A DNA stretch of 64,000 nucleotides. Origin: DASUPK01 sp046732465. GTDB taxonomy: Bacteria > Actinomycetota > Thermoleophilia > Solirubrobacterales > 70-9. The stretch spans positions 4,051-68,050 of the forward strand of contig JBKPND010000039.1 of NCBI GenBank assembly GCA_046732465.1, written 5' to 3'. Below, one piece after another: positions 45,141-54,166 of the stretch. Under the pieces are notes generated by a model, which made no database searches, was not told the origin of the DNA, and saw only the letters and a program-made list of their open reading frames with translations. The position numbers and the translations under genes were made by a program. Numbering within the stretch: the stretch's first letter is position 1; each line of letters starts with the position of its first letter.

Positions 45141-45964
45141 TGGCGGCCGAGCTCAGTCCGGAGCTGCCGATCGCGATGTTCGACTCGGGGGTCGGCGGGC
45201 TCACCGTTCTCCACGAATGCCTGGTCTCGCTGCCGGAAGAGGACTACGTCTACCTCGGCGACGACGCGCGGTTTCCCTATGGGGCGCGAACCCCGGAGGA
45301 GCTTCGCGAGCACGTCCAGCAGGTGAGCCGGTACCTGCTCGAGCGCGGCGCGAAGCTGATGGTGATCGCGTGCAACTCGGCCGCCTCCGCCGGGCAGGAG
45401 GTCGCCAGGCAGATCGCGGCGGAGAGCGGTGTCGGCGTGGTGGCAGTGATCGATCCGGAGGCCGAGATCGCGGCGGCGCTCACGCAAACGGGCAAGGTCG
45501 GCGTCCTGGCGACCCCCGCCACAGTGCGCAGCGGTGCCTACCTCAACGCGCTCGCCGCCCAGCAGCGCGCGCTGACCGTGACCGAGGTGGAGGCCCCTGA
45601 CCTGGCCGCGGTGATCCAGCGCGGCTTCCCCTTCTCGGACAGCGTCGTCGAGATGGTGCGCTCCTACTGCGAGCCGCTGAAGCGGGCGGAGGTCGACACG
45701 GTGGTGCTCGGCTGCACCCACTACCCGCTGGTCGCGCCGATGCTGCAGAGGATTCTCGGCCGTGACGTGCATCTGGTCACCGCCGGTCACGCGATCGCCG
45801 CTACTGCGCAGCGGGCCCTGGCGGAGGCTGGGCTCGGGAAAAGCGGCAATGAAGAGGGGACCTACCGGTTCCTCTGCACGGGGGATCCCGAGTCGTTCCG
45901 CGAGCTCGGCACTCGGTTCCTGCAGATGCCGCTCGGCGACATCGAGCGCGTCGACCTGCCGTGA
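45140..45964 (+). CDS. murI: Glutamate racemase
   Basis: MurI makes D-glutamate for peptidoglycan. The 274 residues carry IAMFDSGVGGLTVLHECL, the first catalytic Cys in VIACNSAASAGQE and the second in VVLGCTHYPLVAPML. All the usual acid/base pairs are in place. ATG 45140 is chosen because it overlaps the prmA stop and matches the family start. Confidence 0.96.
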   Translation: MAAELSPELPIAMFDSGVGGLTVLHECLVSLPEEDYVYLGDDARFPYGARTPEELREHVQQVSRYLLERGAKLMVIACNSAASAGQEVARQIAAESGVGVVAVIDPEAEIAAALTQTGKVGVLATPATVRSGAYLNALAAQQRALTVTEVEAPDLAAVIQRGFPFSDSVVEMVRSYCEPLKRAEVDTVVLGCTHYPLVAPMLQRILGRDVHLVTAGHAIAATAQRALAEAGLGKSGNEEGTYRFLCTGDPESFRELGTRFLQMPLGDIERVDLP

Positions 45965-45969
45965 GCCAT

Positions 45970-46015
45970 CTTGTGGAGGATTTGGGAGTCCATAGACACC
46001 CAAAAGCTCCACAAG
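45970..46015. repeat. Nested palindromic hairpin after murI
   Basis: CTTGTGGAG, TTTGGG and GTC pair in order with GAC, CCCAAA and CTCCACAAG across the loop CATA. The mismatches between stems are symmetric (G/G, A/A, A/A). It is 46 bases long, lower in GC than its surroundings and ends 7 bases before the next gene. It may terminate the murI operon or be a protein-binding palindrome. Confidence 0.7.
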
Positions 46016-46022
46016 CCCGCTA

Positions 46023-46472
46023 ATGGCGGCGCTCAACCCTGAAAACGTCCCTTTCTGGCCGTGGGGGCTCCTCCTCTTCATTGTCGGGTGTTACGTCGTC
46101 GGGATCGCCGCCCTGATCGCCGCCGGCCGCCGAGAGGACGCCCGCGCACTGGCGGGCTTCATCCCGGACTGCGTCGTGCTCGTCTCGCGCCTCGCCCGCG
46201 ACCGCCGCATCTCGCGCCCCAGGAGGGCCGCCTTCTTCATCGTCCTGGGCTATCTCGCACTCCCGATCGACCTCGTGCCGGACTTCCTCCCGGGCATCGG
46301 ACAGCTCGACGACGCGGTTGTGCTGGCCCTCGCCCTGCGCCTGATCGTCCACGGAGGGGGCACGGAACTGGTCCGCGAGGCCTGGCCCGGGCCGCAGGCT
46401 TCCCTCACGATCGTGCTGCGCGCGGCGGGCCTGGAGACAAACGGGGCAGCGACCCCTCCGACTACGCTTTAG
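46023..46472 (+). CDS. DUF1232 (YkvA-family) membrane protein
   Basis: This is a 149-residue protein with an N-terminal helix (WGLLLFIVGCYVVGIAALIA). The DUF1232 core is in the second half (YLALPIDLVPDFLPGIGQLD, then DAVVLALALRLIV). This family is widespread and of unknown function, sometimes located near peptidoglycan genes. The start lies 7 bases after the palindromic hairpin. Confidence 0.85.
   Translation: MAALNPENVPFWPWGLLLFIVGCYVVGIAALIAAGRREDARALAGFIPDCVVLVSRLARDRRISRPRRAAFFIVLGYLALPIDLVPDFLPGIGQLDDAVVLALALRLIVHGGGTELVREAWPGPQASLTIVLRAAGLETNGAATPPTTL
46463..46468 (+). promoter_or_regulatory. -10 element for a leaderless mRNA (yqeY)
   Basis: TACGCT lies inside the end of the preceding gene and is 7 bases from ATG 46476. 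Confidence 0.4.
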
Positions 46473-46475
46473 GCG

Positions 46476-46907
46476 ATGAGCATCCTCGAGCAGGTCCAGC
46501 AGGACGTGAAGACGGCGATGAAGGCCGGCGAGCGGGATCGCGTCGGCCAGCTGCGCATGCTCGTCAACGCGCTCCAGGCCGAGGAGAAGGAGGGCAAGGG
46601 CGACGAGGTCGCGGCGCTGCAGCGCGAGCGCAAGCGACGGCTCGACGCCGCCGAGGCGCTGCGCGAGGGCGACCGGACCGAGCAGGCGGACGCCGAGGAG
46701 GCGGAGGCCGAGCTGATCGAGGGATATCTGCCCGAGCAGCTCTCGGACGAGGAGCTGTCGGAGCTGGTCGCGGGAGCGGTCGAGGAGTCCGGCGCCAGGA
46801 AGCCGAAGGACATGGGGGGCGTCATGAAGGTGCTGATGCCGAAGGTCGGCGGGCGAGCCGACGGCAAGCGGGTCAGCCAGGCGGTGCGCGAGAAGCTTGG
46901 CGCGTAG
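46476..46907 (+). CDS. yqeY: GatB/YqeY domain protein
   Basis: This is a 143-residue helical protein of the YqeY family, related to the tRNA-binding tail domain of GatB. It begins MSILEQVQQDVKTAMKAGER and ends in VMKVLMPKVGGRADGKRVSQ, as is usual for the family. YqeY function is not established; a tRNA-related role is inferred from the fold. The end overlaps phoH by 11 bases. Confidence 0.92.
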   Translation: MSILEQVQQDVKTAMKAGERDRVGQLRMLVNALQAEEKEGKGDEVAALQRERKRRLDAAEALREGDRTEQADAEEAEAELIEGYLPEQLSDEELSELVAGAVEESGARKPKDMGGVMKVLMPKVGGRADGKRVSQAVREKLGA

Positions 46908-47871
46908 GCAGCTGACCATCGACAACACCGTCGCCGCGGAGTTGGCCGGCTCCGAGGATGCCGTGCTGAAGAGCCTGGAGGGACATCTCGATGTCGACCT
47001 CTTCCTGCGCGGCAACATCCTGACGCTGGACGGAGAGGCCGGAGACGTCCGCACGGCGGAAACCGTGGTCGGCGAGCTGGTCGACTTGATCGAGCAGGGT
47101 CACGAGATCGCGCCGGGGACGATCGAGGCGGTCACGGGCGCGCTCGACCAGCACGAGAGCCCGGCCGAGATCCTCGAGGACGTCATCTGGCAGCACCGCA
47201 ACACGCGGATCGCCCCCAAGACCGTGAACCAGAAGCAGTACGTCGACTCGATCCGCAGGCACACGATCACCTTCGGCATCGGCCCGGCCGGCACCGGCAA
47301 GACCTTCCTGGCGGTGGCGATGGCCGCTGCAGCGCTCTCCCGCGGTGACGTTCAGCGCGTGATCCTGACCCGGCCGGCGGTCGAGGCCGGCGAGCGGCTC
47401 GGCTTCCTGCCCGGGGACATCCAGGCGAAGGTCGACCCCTACCTGCGTCCCCTCTTTGACGCGCTCTACGACATGCTCGATCCCGAGCGCGTCAACTCCT
47501 ACTTCGACCGCGGCACGATCGAGGTGGCGCCGCTGGCGTTCATGCGCGGCCGCTCGCTCAACTCCTCCTTCGTCATCCTCGATGAGGCTCAGAACACGAG
47601 CCCCGAGCAGATGAAGATGTTCCTCACCAGGCTCGGCTTCGGCTCCAAGTTCGTCGTCACCGGCGACATCACGCAGATCGACCTGGAGAAGGGCTCCCGG
47701 TCGGGCCTGATCGAGGTCGGCGACATCCTTACCGGGGTAGAGGACATCAACTTCATCCGCTTCGGCGGCGAGGACGTCGTCCGCCACAAGCTCGTGCAGC
47801 GGATCGTCGCCGCCTACGGCGAGGCCGAAAGCCGCAGCCGAAGCGACTCCGGCGATTCCAGGGGCGACTGA
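46897..47871 (+). CDS. phoH: PhoH-family ATPase
   Basis: This is a 324-residue PhoH/YbeZ-type P-loop ATPase, linked to RNA metabolism through its neighbour YbeY. The Walker A is GPAGTGKTFLAVAMA at about residues 129-136 and the Walker B is SFVILDEAQNTSPEQMK. TTG 46897 is the only plausible start and overlaps yqeY by 11 bases. The stop TGA (47869-47871) lies 1 base from the ybeY start. Confidence 0.93.
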   Translation: MARRQLTIDNTVAAELAGSEDAVLKSLEGHLDVDLFLRGNILTLDGEAGDVRTAETVVGELVDLIEQGHEIAPGTIEAVTGALDQHESPAEILEDVIWQHRNTRIAPKTVNQKQYVDSIRRHTITFGIGPAGTGKTFLAVAMAAAALSRGDVQRVILTRPAVEAGERLGFLPGDIQAKVDPYLRPLFDALYDMLDPERVNSYFDRGTIEVAPLAFMRGRSLNSSFVILDEAQNTSPEQMKMFLTRLGFGSKFVVTGDITQIDLEKGSRSGLIEVGDILTGVEDINFIRFGGEDVVRHKLVQRIVAAYGEAESRSRSDSGDSRGD

Positions 47872-47872
47872 C

Positions 47873-48232
47873 ATCGACCTCTCGGACGTCCCGGGCGATC
47901 TGAGGCGAGCGGTCGGTGCCGCCCTCCACGCCGCCGGGGTGAGCGACGGTCACATCGGCGTCGAGATCGTCGGCGAGGGCCGGATGCGCACGCTCAACTA
48001 CGCCGCGCGCGGGGTGGACGAGGCGACGGACGTGCTCGCCTTCCCCATAGACGACCAACAGCAGGACTCGGGTCCCCGCGAGCTCGGCGACGTGTTCATC
48101 TGCCCGGCGAAGGCCACCGACGTGACCGAGGCGGCCGTCCACGGCGCGCTCCATCTCTGCGGCTTTGACCACGAGACCGACAGCGGGGAGATGCTCGAGC
48201 TGCAGGCCAAGGTCATGCGGGCACTGCAGTGA
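47873..48232 (+). CDS. ybeY: Endoribonuclease YbeY (ATC start likely)
   Basis: YbeY is a metal-dependent endoribonuclease involved in 16S rRNA maturation. The metal motif HGALHLCGFDHE is intact, with EATDVLAFPIDD upstream. The N-terminal strand (IDLSDVPGDLRRAVGAALHA) precedes any canonical start codon: no ATG, GTG or TTG occurs in frame before GTG 47939, which would remove the first strand. AGGGG at 47859-47863 lies 9 bases before ATC 47873, so AUC initiation is the best reading. The start is 1 base past the phoH stop and the end overlaps era by 4 bases. Confidence 0.88.
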   Translation: MDLSDVPGDLRRAVGAALHAAGVSDGHIGVEIVGEGRMRTLNYAARGVDEATDVLAFPIDDQQQDSGPRELGDVFICPAKATDVTEAAVHGALHLCGFDHETDSGEMLELQAKVMRALQ

Positions 48233-49122
48233 CCAAGGCCGGCTTCGTGGGCGTGGCGGGGCGGCCGAACGTCGGCAAGTCGACCCTGGTCAACGCGATC
48301 GTCGGCGCTCACGTGGCGATCGTCTCCGAGCGACCCCAGACCACCCGCCGAGCGATCCGCGGTGTGGCCACCGATGGCGATGCGGGCTGGCAGCTGGTCC
48401 TGACCGATCTCCCCGGCGTCCAGCGTCCTCGCGACGCGCTCACGGAGCGCATGCAGCGACGGGTCGAGCGCGAGATCGGGGAATCCGACGCGGTCCTCTT
48501 CGTCGTCAACGGCGAGCAGGGGGTCGGCCCTGGTGATCGCTTCATCGCCAAGGCGCTCCTGCACGCGAACGCCGACACGCCGGTCGTCTGTGCGGTCAAC
48601 AAGGTCGACCGGCTGAACAACGCAGAGACGGCGGCCGTCCTCGCGGAGACCGCCGAGCTCGAGGCGGTCGACGAGATCTTCCCCATCAGCGCCCGCAAGG
48701 GGGTGGGGCTCGACGCGCTGATCGAGAAGCTGGTCGAGCTGACTTCCGAGGGACCCTTCCTGTTCCCGCCGGAGCAGCGCTCCGATCTGCCCAGCGAGGT
48801 CCTGCTCGCCGAGCTGATCCGTGAGCAAGTCTTGCGCCGCACCCGCGACGAGCTTCCGCACGCCGTCGAGGTGCAGGTCGAGGAGGTCGCGTACCGCGAG
48901 GACGGCGTCGTCGAGGTGCACGCCCAGATCTGGGCCGAGTCCGACTCACAGAAGGCGATCCTGATCGGTGCCGGCGGCAGCAAGATCAAGGAGACCGGCA
49001 CTGCGGCGCGGGTCGAGCTCGAGCGAGAGCTCGGGACCCGGGTCTTCCTCGATCTCCAGGTCAGGGTTCGCAAGCGCTGGCGGAAGGATGAGGCCCTGCT
49101 CGACCGGCTCGGGATCGAGTAG
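48229..49122 (+). CDS. era: GTPase Era
   Basis: Era is a GTPase for 30S assembly that binds the 3' end of 16S rRNA. The 297 residues have G1 GRPNVGKSTLVNAI, the G2 region RPQTTRRAIRG, G3 TDLPGVQRP and NKVD in AVNKVDRLN. The KH domain includes KAILIGAGGSKIKETG. GTG 48229 overlaps ybeY as GTGA. phoH-ybeY-era is the classical order. Confidence 0.96.
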   Translation: MTKAGFVGVAGRPNVGKSTLVNAIVGAHVAIVSERPQTTRRAIRGVATDGDAGWQLVLTDLPGVQRPRDALTERMQRRVEREIGESDAVLFVVNGEQGVGPGDRFIAKALLHANADTPVVCAVNKVDRLNNAETAAVLAETAELEAVDEIFPISARKGVGLDALIEKLVELTSEGPFLFPPEQRSDLPSEVLLAELIREQVLRRTRDELPHAVEVQVEEVAYREDGVVEVHAQIWAESDSQKAILIGAGGSKIKETGTAARVELERELGTRVFLDLQVRVRKRWRKDEALLDRLGIE

Positions 49123-49149
49123 CCCAACCACTAGCCTTTTTGGGGCGTC

Positions 49150-51240
49150 ATGACCCAGCGAGCGCGCAGACGGCGCCGGCGCCTTCGGACCTCGGGCAGG
49201 AAGAAGCTCCTCTTGGCCCTCGCGGTTCCACTCACGCTGGTCGCGATCGGCATCGCCGGGGGCGTCGCGTGGGTGATCAGCGTCTACGACTCGGCGCCCT
49301 CGATTGCATCGCTGCGACCGATCACGAAGGGGGCCGTGTCGAAGGTGTACGCGGCCGACGGCTCGCTGATCGGGGTGATCCATTCCGACAACATCCGGCA
49401 GCCGGTCGGCACGGCACGGATCCCGCAGGACCTGAAGGACGCGACCGTCGCCATCGAGGACAGGAGGTTCTACGACCACGGTGGCATCGATCCATCCGCG
49501 ATCATCCGCGCCGGCTGGGAGGACCTGGTCGCCGGTGGCAAGCCGCAGCAGGGCGGCTCGACGATCACCCAGCAGCTCGTCCGCAACCTCTACATCGAGC
49601 ATCCCCAGGACACGCTCAGGCGCAAGATCATCGAGGCGCACCTGGCCAACGAGGAAGAGGATCAGCACTCCAAGGACTGGATCCTGACCAGGTACCTGAA
49701 CACGGCTCCCTACGGGACGAACAACGGCGCGACCGCGATCGGCGTCGAGGCCGCGGCCGAGACCTACTACTCCAAGCACGCCCGCGATCTGACCCTGCCC
49801 GAGGCGGCGATGATCGCCGGCCTGCCGCAGGCGCCGTCCCAATACAACCCGCTCCTCAATCCGCGGGCGGCCCTGGCCCGGCGCAACGAGGTGCTGCAGG
49901 CGATGAGGCAGCAGGGCGACATCACCGCCACGGAATACTCCGATGCCGTGGGCGAGGACCTGGGCCTCGACCCGGGGCACAAGTACAGCCGGATCAGCCA
50001 GCCCTACGTCTTCGACCTCGTCAAGCAGGAGCTCCAGGACCGCTACGGCGTGAACACCGTCCAGAACGGCGGGCTCAAGGTCTATACGACGCTCGACCCG
50101 CGGCTCCAGCAGGCCGCCCAGGAAGCGGTCGACTCCTGCTCGGTCTGCTACCCGGGCGGCGGACCGGCCTCGGCGCTGGCGTCGATCGACCCCTCCAACG
50201 GCGAGATCGTTGCGCTGGCCTCGACTCAGCGTTACTCGGAGAACAGCCAGTTCAATTTCGCCGCTCACGCCCAGCGGCAACCCGGGTCCTCGTTCAAGGT
50301 CTACGACCTGACGACCGCGATCAAGCAGGGGATCGATCCCGACTCCACGTACTACAACGGCACCTCGCCGATCACGCTGGAGACCCCCGGCGGCTCGACC
50401 TGGACCGTCAACAACGCCGAACCGGGCGGGGGCACGATGGCTCTCACCCAGGCGACCTGGGAGTCGGTGAACGTGGTCTTCGCGCAGCTCGGCCTCGACG
50501 TCGGTCCCGCCAACATCGCCAAGACCGCGTACGCGATGGGAATCACCTCGCCGCTCGGGATCAAGGGTGCGCGCGACATCCCCTGCAAGGTCGGCCCGCA
50601 CTGCTTCATCCCGCCGGCGGACGCGATCGGCGGGCTCAGCGTCGGAGTCACCCCGCTGGAGCAGGCCGACGCCTACGCGACCCTCGCCGACGGCGGCGTC
50701 CACCACGACGCGACCGCAATCGACCGGGTCGTCTTCCCCACCGGGAAGGTGGACGAGCCGAGCGCGAGCGAGGGCAAGCGCGTCCTCACTGAGGGGGAGG
50801 CCTATGAGGTGACCAAGGTGCTGGAGGGAGTGATCACCAGCGGCACCGGCGCGGGCTACACGAGCATGGGCTGCCAGTCCGAGGCCGGCAAGACCGGCAC
50901 CAGTGAGGGGCTGTCCGACGCCTGGTTCGTCGGCTACACGCCGCTCTATTCGACGGCCGTCTGGACCGGACACCCGCTGTCGCGGGATTACACCGGGTAC
51001 GGCGGCCCCACCTCCGGCCCGATCTGGCGTTCCTACATGGAGGCCGCGCAGGGGGGCGACTGTCCCGACTTCGAGGTTCCGACGAGCCTGCCGGACCTGA
51101 CCTCGTTCCACGGCAAGCACACTGCCTCCGGATCGTCGAGCTCGAGCTCCGGCTCGTCCAGCTCGGGCTACGGGACGTCGACCTATCCGACGACGACGAC
51201 CCAGGGCACTGGCGACTTCAGCGGCGGCACCGGTCGCTAG
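49150..51240 (+). CDS. Class A penicillin-binding protein
   Basis: This bifunctional peptidoglycan synthase is anchored by one N-terminal helix (LLLALAVPLTLVAIGIAGGV). The 696 residues contain the glycosyltransferase GT51 motifs AIEDRRFYDHGG and QQGGSTITQQLVRNL. The transpeptidase has SSFK in QPGSSFKVYDL, SVN in WESVNVVFAQ and KTGTS in AGKTGTSEG. A Ser/Thr-rich tail (GSSSSSSGSSSSGYGTS) follows. TAGCCT lies 12 bases before the ATG and no Shine-Dalgarno sequence is clear. Confidence 0.95.
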   Translation: MTQRARRRRRRLRTSGRKKLLLALAVPLTLVAIGIAGGVAWVISVYDSAPSIASLRPITKGAVSKVYAADGSLIGVIHSDNIRQPVGTARIPQDLKDATVAIEDRRFYDHGGIDPSAIIRAGWEDLVAGGKPQQGGSTITQQLVRNLYIEHPQDTLRRKIIEAHLANEEEDQHSKDWILTRYLNTAPYGTNNGATAIGVEAAAETYYSKHARDLTLPEAAMIAGLPQAPSQYNPLLNPRAALARRNEVLQAMRQQGDITATEYSDAVGEDLGLDPGHKYSRISQPYVFDLVKQELQDRYGVNTVQNGGLKVYTTLDPRLQQAAQEAVDSCSVCYPGGGPASALASIDPSNGEIVALASTQRYSENSQFNFAAHAQRQPGSSFKVYDLTTAIKQGIDPDSTYYNGTSPITLETPGGSTWTVNNAEPGGGTMALTQATWESVNVVFAQLGLDVGPANIAKTAYAMGITSPLGIKGARDIPCKVGPHCFIPPADAIGGLSVGVTPLEQADAYATLADGGVHHDATAIDRVVFPTGKVDEPSASEGKRVLTEGEAYEVTKVLEGVITSGTGAGYTSMGCQSEAGKTGTSEGLSDAWFVGYTPLYSTAVWTGHPLSRDYTGYGGPTSGPIWRSYMEAAQGGDCPDFEVPTSLPDLTSFHGKHTASGSSSSSSGSSSSGYGTSTYPTTTTQGTGDFSGGTGR

Positions 51241-51346
51241 AGCGGCGGAGAGGAGCGGGGTCGGCTGAATCGGCGTCTTCAGGGGCGCCAGCAGGTGGTT
51301 CGTACACTGACGCGAGGGTGCGACGACAGGAGCAACCCGATTAATC

Positions 51347-52021
51347 ATGGTGGTTCAGACGTCGAGAGACGCGGCAAAGGTCCGCTTCGACGAGCGGGGC
51401 CTGGTGCCGTGCGTGATGCAGGACGCCCGCTCCGGCGAGGTGCTCACCCTCGCCTACATGAACGAGCAGGCGCTCCAGCTGACCCTTGAGACCCGCGAGA
51501 TCCATCTCTATAGCCGCAGCCGCCGGGAGATCTGGCGCAAGGGCGCGACCTCCGGAAACATCCAGCGCGTTCGCCAGATCCGCTACGACTGCGACGGCGA
51601 CGCCCTCGTCGCGCTGGTCGACCCGGCCGGTCCCGCCTGCCACACCGGGGAGCGCTCCTGCTTCTACCGCGACCTGGAGGGGACCGCCGATCCGGAGGTC
51701 GACGGCCCCGGGGTTCCGGGCGAGCCGGCGCCGCTGCCCTACGAGGCCCTCGCCTCCCTGGAGCGGACGCTGCTCTCCCGCCAGCGCGCCCGGCCGGAGG
51801 GCAGCTACACGGTTGAGCTCCTCGAGGACCCCCGGCTCGCCGGCGACAAGGTCCGCGAGGAGGCCGGGGAGGTCGTCAAGGCGGTCGGCTCGGAATCGGA
51901 GGAGCGGGTCGCCGAGGAGGGCGCGGACGTCGTCTACCACCTCGCGGTCCTGCTGCTCTCCCGCGGCGTCTCAATGGCCGAGGTGCTGCAGATCCTGAAC
52001 GGCCGCAGACGATCGCGATGA
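51347..52021 (+). CDS. hisIE: Bifunctional phosphoribosyl-AMP cyclohydrolase/phosphoribosyl-ATP pyrophosphatase
   Basis: This protein performs steps 2 and 3 of histidine synthesis. The 224 residues fuse HisI (VMQDARSGEVLTLAYMNEQA, SCFYR, and metal Cys residues near RYDCDGD and GPACHTG) with HisE (EEAGEVVKAVGSESEERVAE, VVYHLAVLLLSRGVS). It heads the tryptophan gene cluster with a 4-base overlap into trpE. The upstream 106 bases hold a possible -10 TACACT at 51303. Confidence 0.95.
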   Translation: MVVQTSRDAAKVRFDERGLVPCVMQDARSGEVLTLAYMNEQALQLTLETREIHLYSRSRREIWRKGATSGNIQRVRQIRYDCDGDALVALVDPAGPACHTGERSCFYRDLEGTADPEVDGPGVPGEPAPLPYEALASLERTLLSRQRARPEGSYTVELLEDPRLAGDKVREEAGEVVKAVGSESEERVAEEGADVVYHLAVLLLSRGVSMAEVLQILNGRRRSR

Positions 52022-53577
52022 GCGCGATAGGGGCGACGACGGACCTGCCCGGCCTCGAGCCGGACCTCGATCGCGCCCGAGAGCTGGCGCGCGACGCGAA
52101 CGTGATCCCGGTTCGCTACCGCTTCGTCGACGACCTCGAGACGCCGGTGAGCGCCTTCCTCAAGCTGCGCGGCGACGGCCCCGCCTTCCTGCTCGAATCG
52201 GCGGAGCAGGGCCGGCTCGGGCGCTGGTCCTTCCTCGGGTTCCGGCCGCGGTCGGTCCTGCGCTGGAGCGAGGGAAAGCTCTCCGAGTGGAGCGGCGATA
52301 CGGCCGGGGAGTCTGGTGGCGGAGCGCCTCCGGACCGCGTGGTCGAGGCGCCCGACCCGTACGCGGCGGTCGCGGACTACGTGGGGCGCTTCAAGATCGC
52401 GGAGCCCGATGAGCTGCCGCCGTTCGCCGGGGGAGCCGTCGGCTTCTTCGGCTACGACCTCGTCCGGACGGTCGAGCCGCTGCCCGAGCCGAATCCGGAC
52501 CCGATCGGCCTCCCCGACATGGCGCTGATGATCAGTGACCTCCTGGTCGCGTTCGACCACCAGCGCCACGAGGTCACCCTGATCGCGAACGCCTTCGTCG
52601 AGGACGGCGGCATCGAGGACGCCTACGTGCGCGCGGTCGAGGCGATCGGTGAGATGCGGGAACGCCTCCGCGAGCCCGTCCCGCGAGCGCGATCCGGCAT
52701 CCCCGGAGGCGAAGCCGAGGAGATGCCGGTTGATGCCGGGTTCGAGTCGAACATGACCCGGGAGCAGTTCGAGGGAACGGTCTCGCGGATCATCGAGTAC
52801 GTGCACGCGGGCGACGCCTTCCAGGTGGTGCCGTCCCAGCGGTTCACGGCGCAGACACCGGTCGAGGCGTTCTCGATCTACCGAGGGCTCCGCACGGTCA
52901 ACCCGTCGCCCTACATGTACTTCCTGGACTTCGGGGACTTCGAGATCGCGGGCGCGTCGCCGGAGCCGCTGGTCAAGGTCACGGGCCAGCGGGTCGAGAC
53001 CAGGCCGATCGCGGGCACCTACCCGCGCGGGGGCGACGAGGAGGAGGATCGCCGCCAGGCCGAGCGCCTGCTCCAGGACCCGAAGGAGCGCGCCGAGCAC
53101 GTGATGCTTGTCGACCTGGGCCGCAACGACCTGGGCCGGGTCTGCGAGTACGGCACGGTGAACGTGGACGAGCTGATGGTCGTCGAGACCTACTCGCACG
53201 TGCTCCACATCGTCAGTCAGGTCTCGGGACAGCTCCGGGAGGGGATCAGCGCGATGGACGTCCTCCGCTCGGTGCTCCCGGCCGGCACCCTCTCGGGGGC
53301 GCCGAAGGTCCGCGCGATGCAGATCATCGACGAGCTGGAGCCGCACAAGCGCGGCTCCTACGGCGGCGCGATCGGCTACCTCTCCTACACCGGGGATCTC
53401 GACACGGCGATCCACATCCGCACGGTGGTGGTCAAGGACGGCCTCGTGCACGTCCAGGCGGGCGGCGGAACGGTCGCCGACGCCCAGCCGGCCTATGAGT
53501 ACAACGAGTCGGTCAACAAGGCGAAGGCCGTCTTCCGCGCGGTCGAGCTCGCCGCCGAGCAGCCGGAGTGGCCCTGA
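52018..53577 (+). CDS. trpE: Anthranilate synthase component I
   Basis: TrpE converts chorismate to anthranilate with ammonia from TrpG. The 519 residues have a feedback-type N-terminus (FLLESAEQGRLGRWSFLGFR) and the chorismate-binding core, with IAGTYPRGGDEEEDRRQAER, MLVDLGRNDLGRV and GTLSGAPKVRAMQIIDELEP. The start overlaps hisIE by 4 bases. trpG starts 1 base after its stop. Confidence 0.96.
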   Translation: MSAIGATTDLPGLEPDLDRARELARDANVIPVRYRFVDDLETPVSAFLKLRGDGPAFLLESAEQGRLGRWSFLGFRPRSVLRWSEGKLSEWSGDTAGESGGGAPPDRVVEAPDPYAAVADYVGRFKIAEPDELPPFAGGAVGFFGYDLVRTVEPLPEPNPDPIGLPDMALMISDLLVAFDHQRHEVTLIANAFVEDGGIEDAYVRAVEAIGEMRERLREPVPRARSGIPGGEAEEMPVDAGFESNMTREQFEGTVSRIIEYVHAGDAFQVVPSQRFTAQTPVEAFSIYRGLRTVNPSPYMYFLDFGDFEIAGASPEPLVKVTGQRVETRPIAGTYPRGGDEEEDRRQAERLLQDPKERAEHVMLVDLGRNDLGRVCEYGTVNVDELMVVETYSHVLHIVSQVSGQLREGISAMDVLRSVLPAGTLSGAPKVRAMQIIDELEPHKRGSYGGAIGYLSYTGDLDTAIHIRTVVVKDGLVHVQAGGGTVADAQPAYEYNESVNKAKAVFRAVELAAEQPEWP

Positions 53578-53578
53578 C

Positions 53579-54166
53579 ATGACCAGCGTTCTCGTGATCG
53601 ACAACTACGACTCCTTCACCTACAACCTTGTCCAGCACCTGGGGGAGCTCGGCGCTGAGGTGGGCGTGGTGCGGAACGACAAGGCGAGCGTCGACGAGCT
53701 GCGAAGGCTGCGGCCCGATCGCCTGGTCGTCTCACCTGGACCCTGTACCCCTAAGGAGGCGGGCATCTCGGTCGAGGCGGTCCGAGCCTTCGCGGAGGGC
53801 GGCACGCCGGTGCTCGGCGTCTGCCTCGGACACCAGTCGCTCGTCGAGGCCTTCGGCGGCAAGGTGATCCGCGGGGATCCGATCCACGGCAAGGACGCAG
53901 AGGTCCAGCACGACGGCCGGGCCATCTATCAGGGACTCTCCAATCCGCTGGTCGCCGGTCGTTACCACTCGCTGATCGCCGATCCTGAGCTGCCCGAAGA
54001 GTTCGAGCTGACCTCGACCTACGGCGACGTGGTGATGGGCGTGCGCCACCGGGAGCTGCCCGCGGAGGGCGTCCAGTTCCACCCCGAGTCCGTGCTCACC
54101 CCGCAGGGGAAGCGGCTGCTGGCTAACTTCCTCGAACTCGAGGGAGGCTCGCGAGATGCCCAATGA
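53579..54166 (+). CDS. trpG: Anthranilate synthase component II (glutamine amidotransferase)
   Basis: TrpG supplies ammonia from glutamine to TrpE. The 195 residues show VLVIDNYDSFTYNLVQHLGE, the oxyanion motif SPGPCTPKEAG, the nucleophile motif GVCLGHQ and the His-Glu pair in VQFHPESVLTP. ATG 53579 is used because the family starts there. It overlaps trpD by 11 bases. Confidence 0.96.
   Translation: MTSVLVIDNYDSFTYNLVQHLGELGAEVGVVRNDKASVDELRRLRPDRLVVSPGPCTPKEAGISVEAVRAFAEGGTPVLGVCLGHQSLVEAFGGKVIRGDPIHGKDAEVQHDGRAIYQGLSNPLVAGRYHSLIADPELPEEFELTSTYGDVVMGVRHRELPAEGVQFHPESVLTPQGKRLLANFLELEGGSRDAQ

Noticed and set aside
45970..46015. Integron attC or Xer dif site
   Set aside because: The core GTTRRRY/RYYYAAC boxes and the dif-like arms are absent. 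It is recorded as a palindrome only.
47859..47875. RF2-like programmed frameshift joining phoH and ybeY (AGGGG then GACTGAC)
   Set aside because: The slip codon GAC would re-pair poorly on ACT, and the spacing differs from the prfB site. Separate initiation at ATC with a normal ribosome-binding distance explains the layout better.
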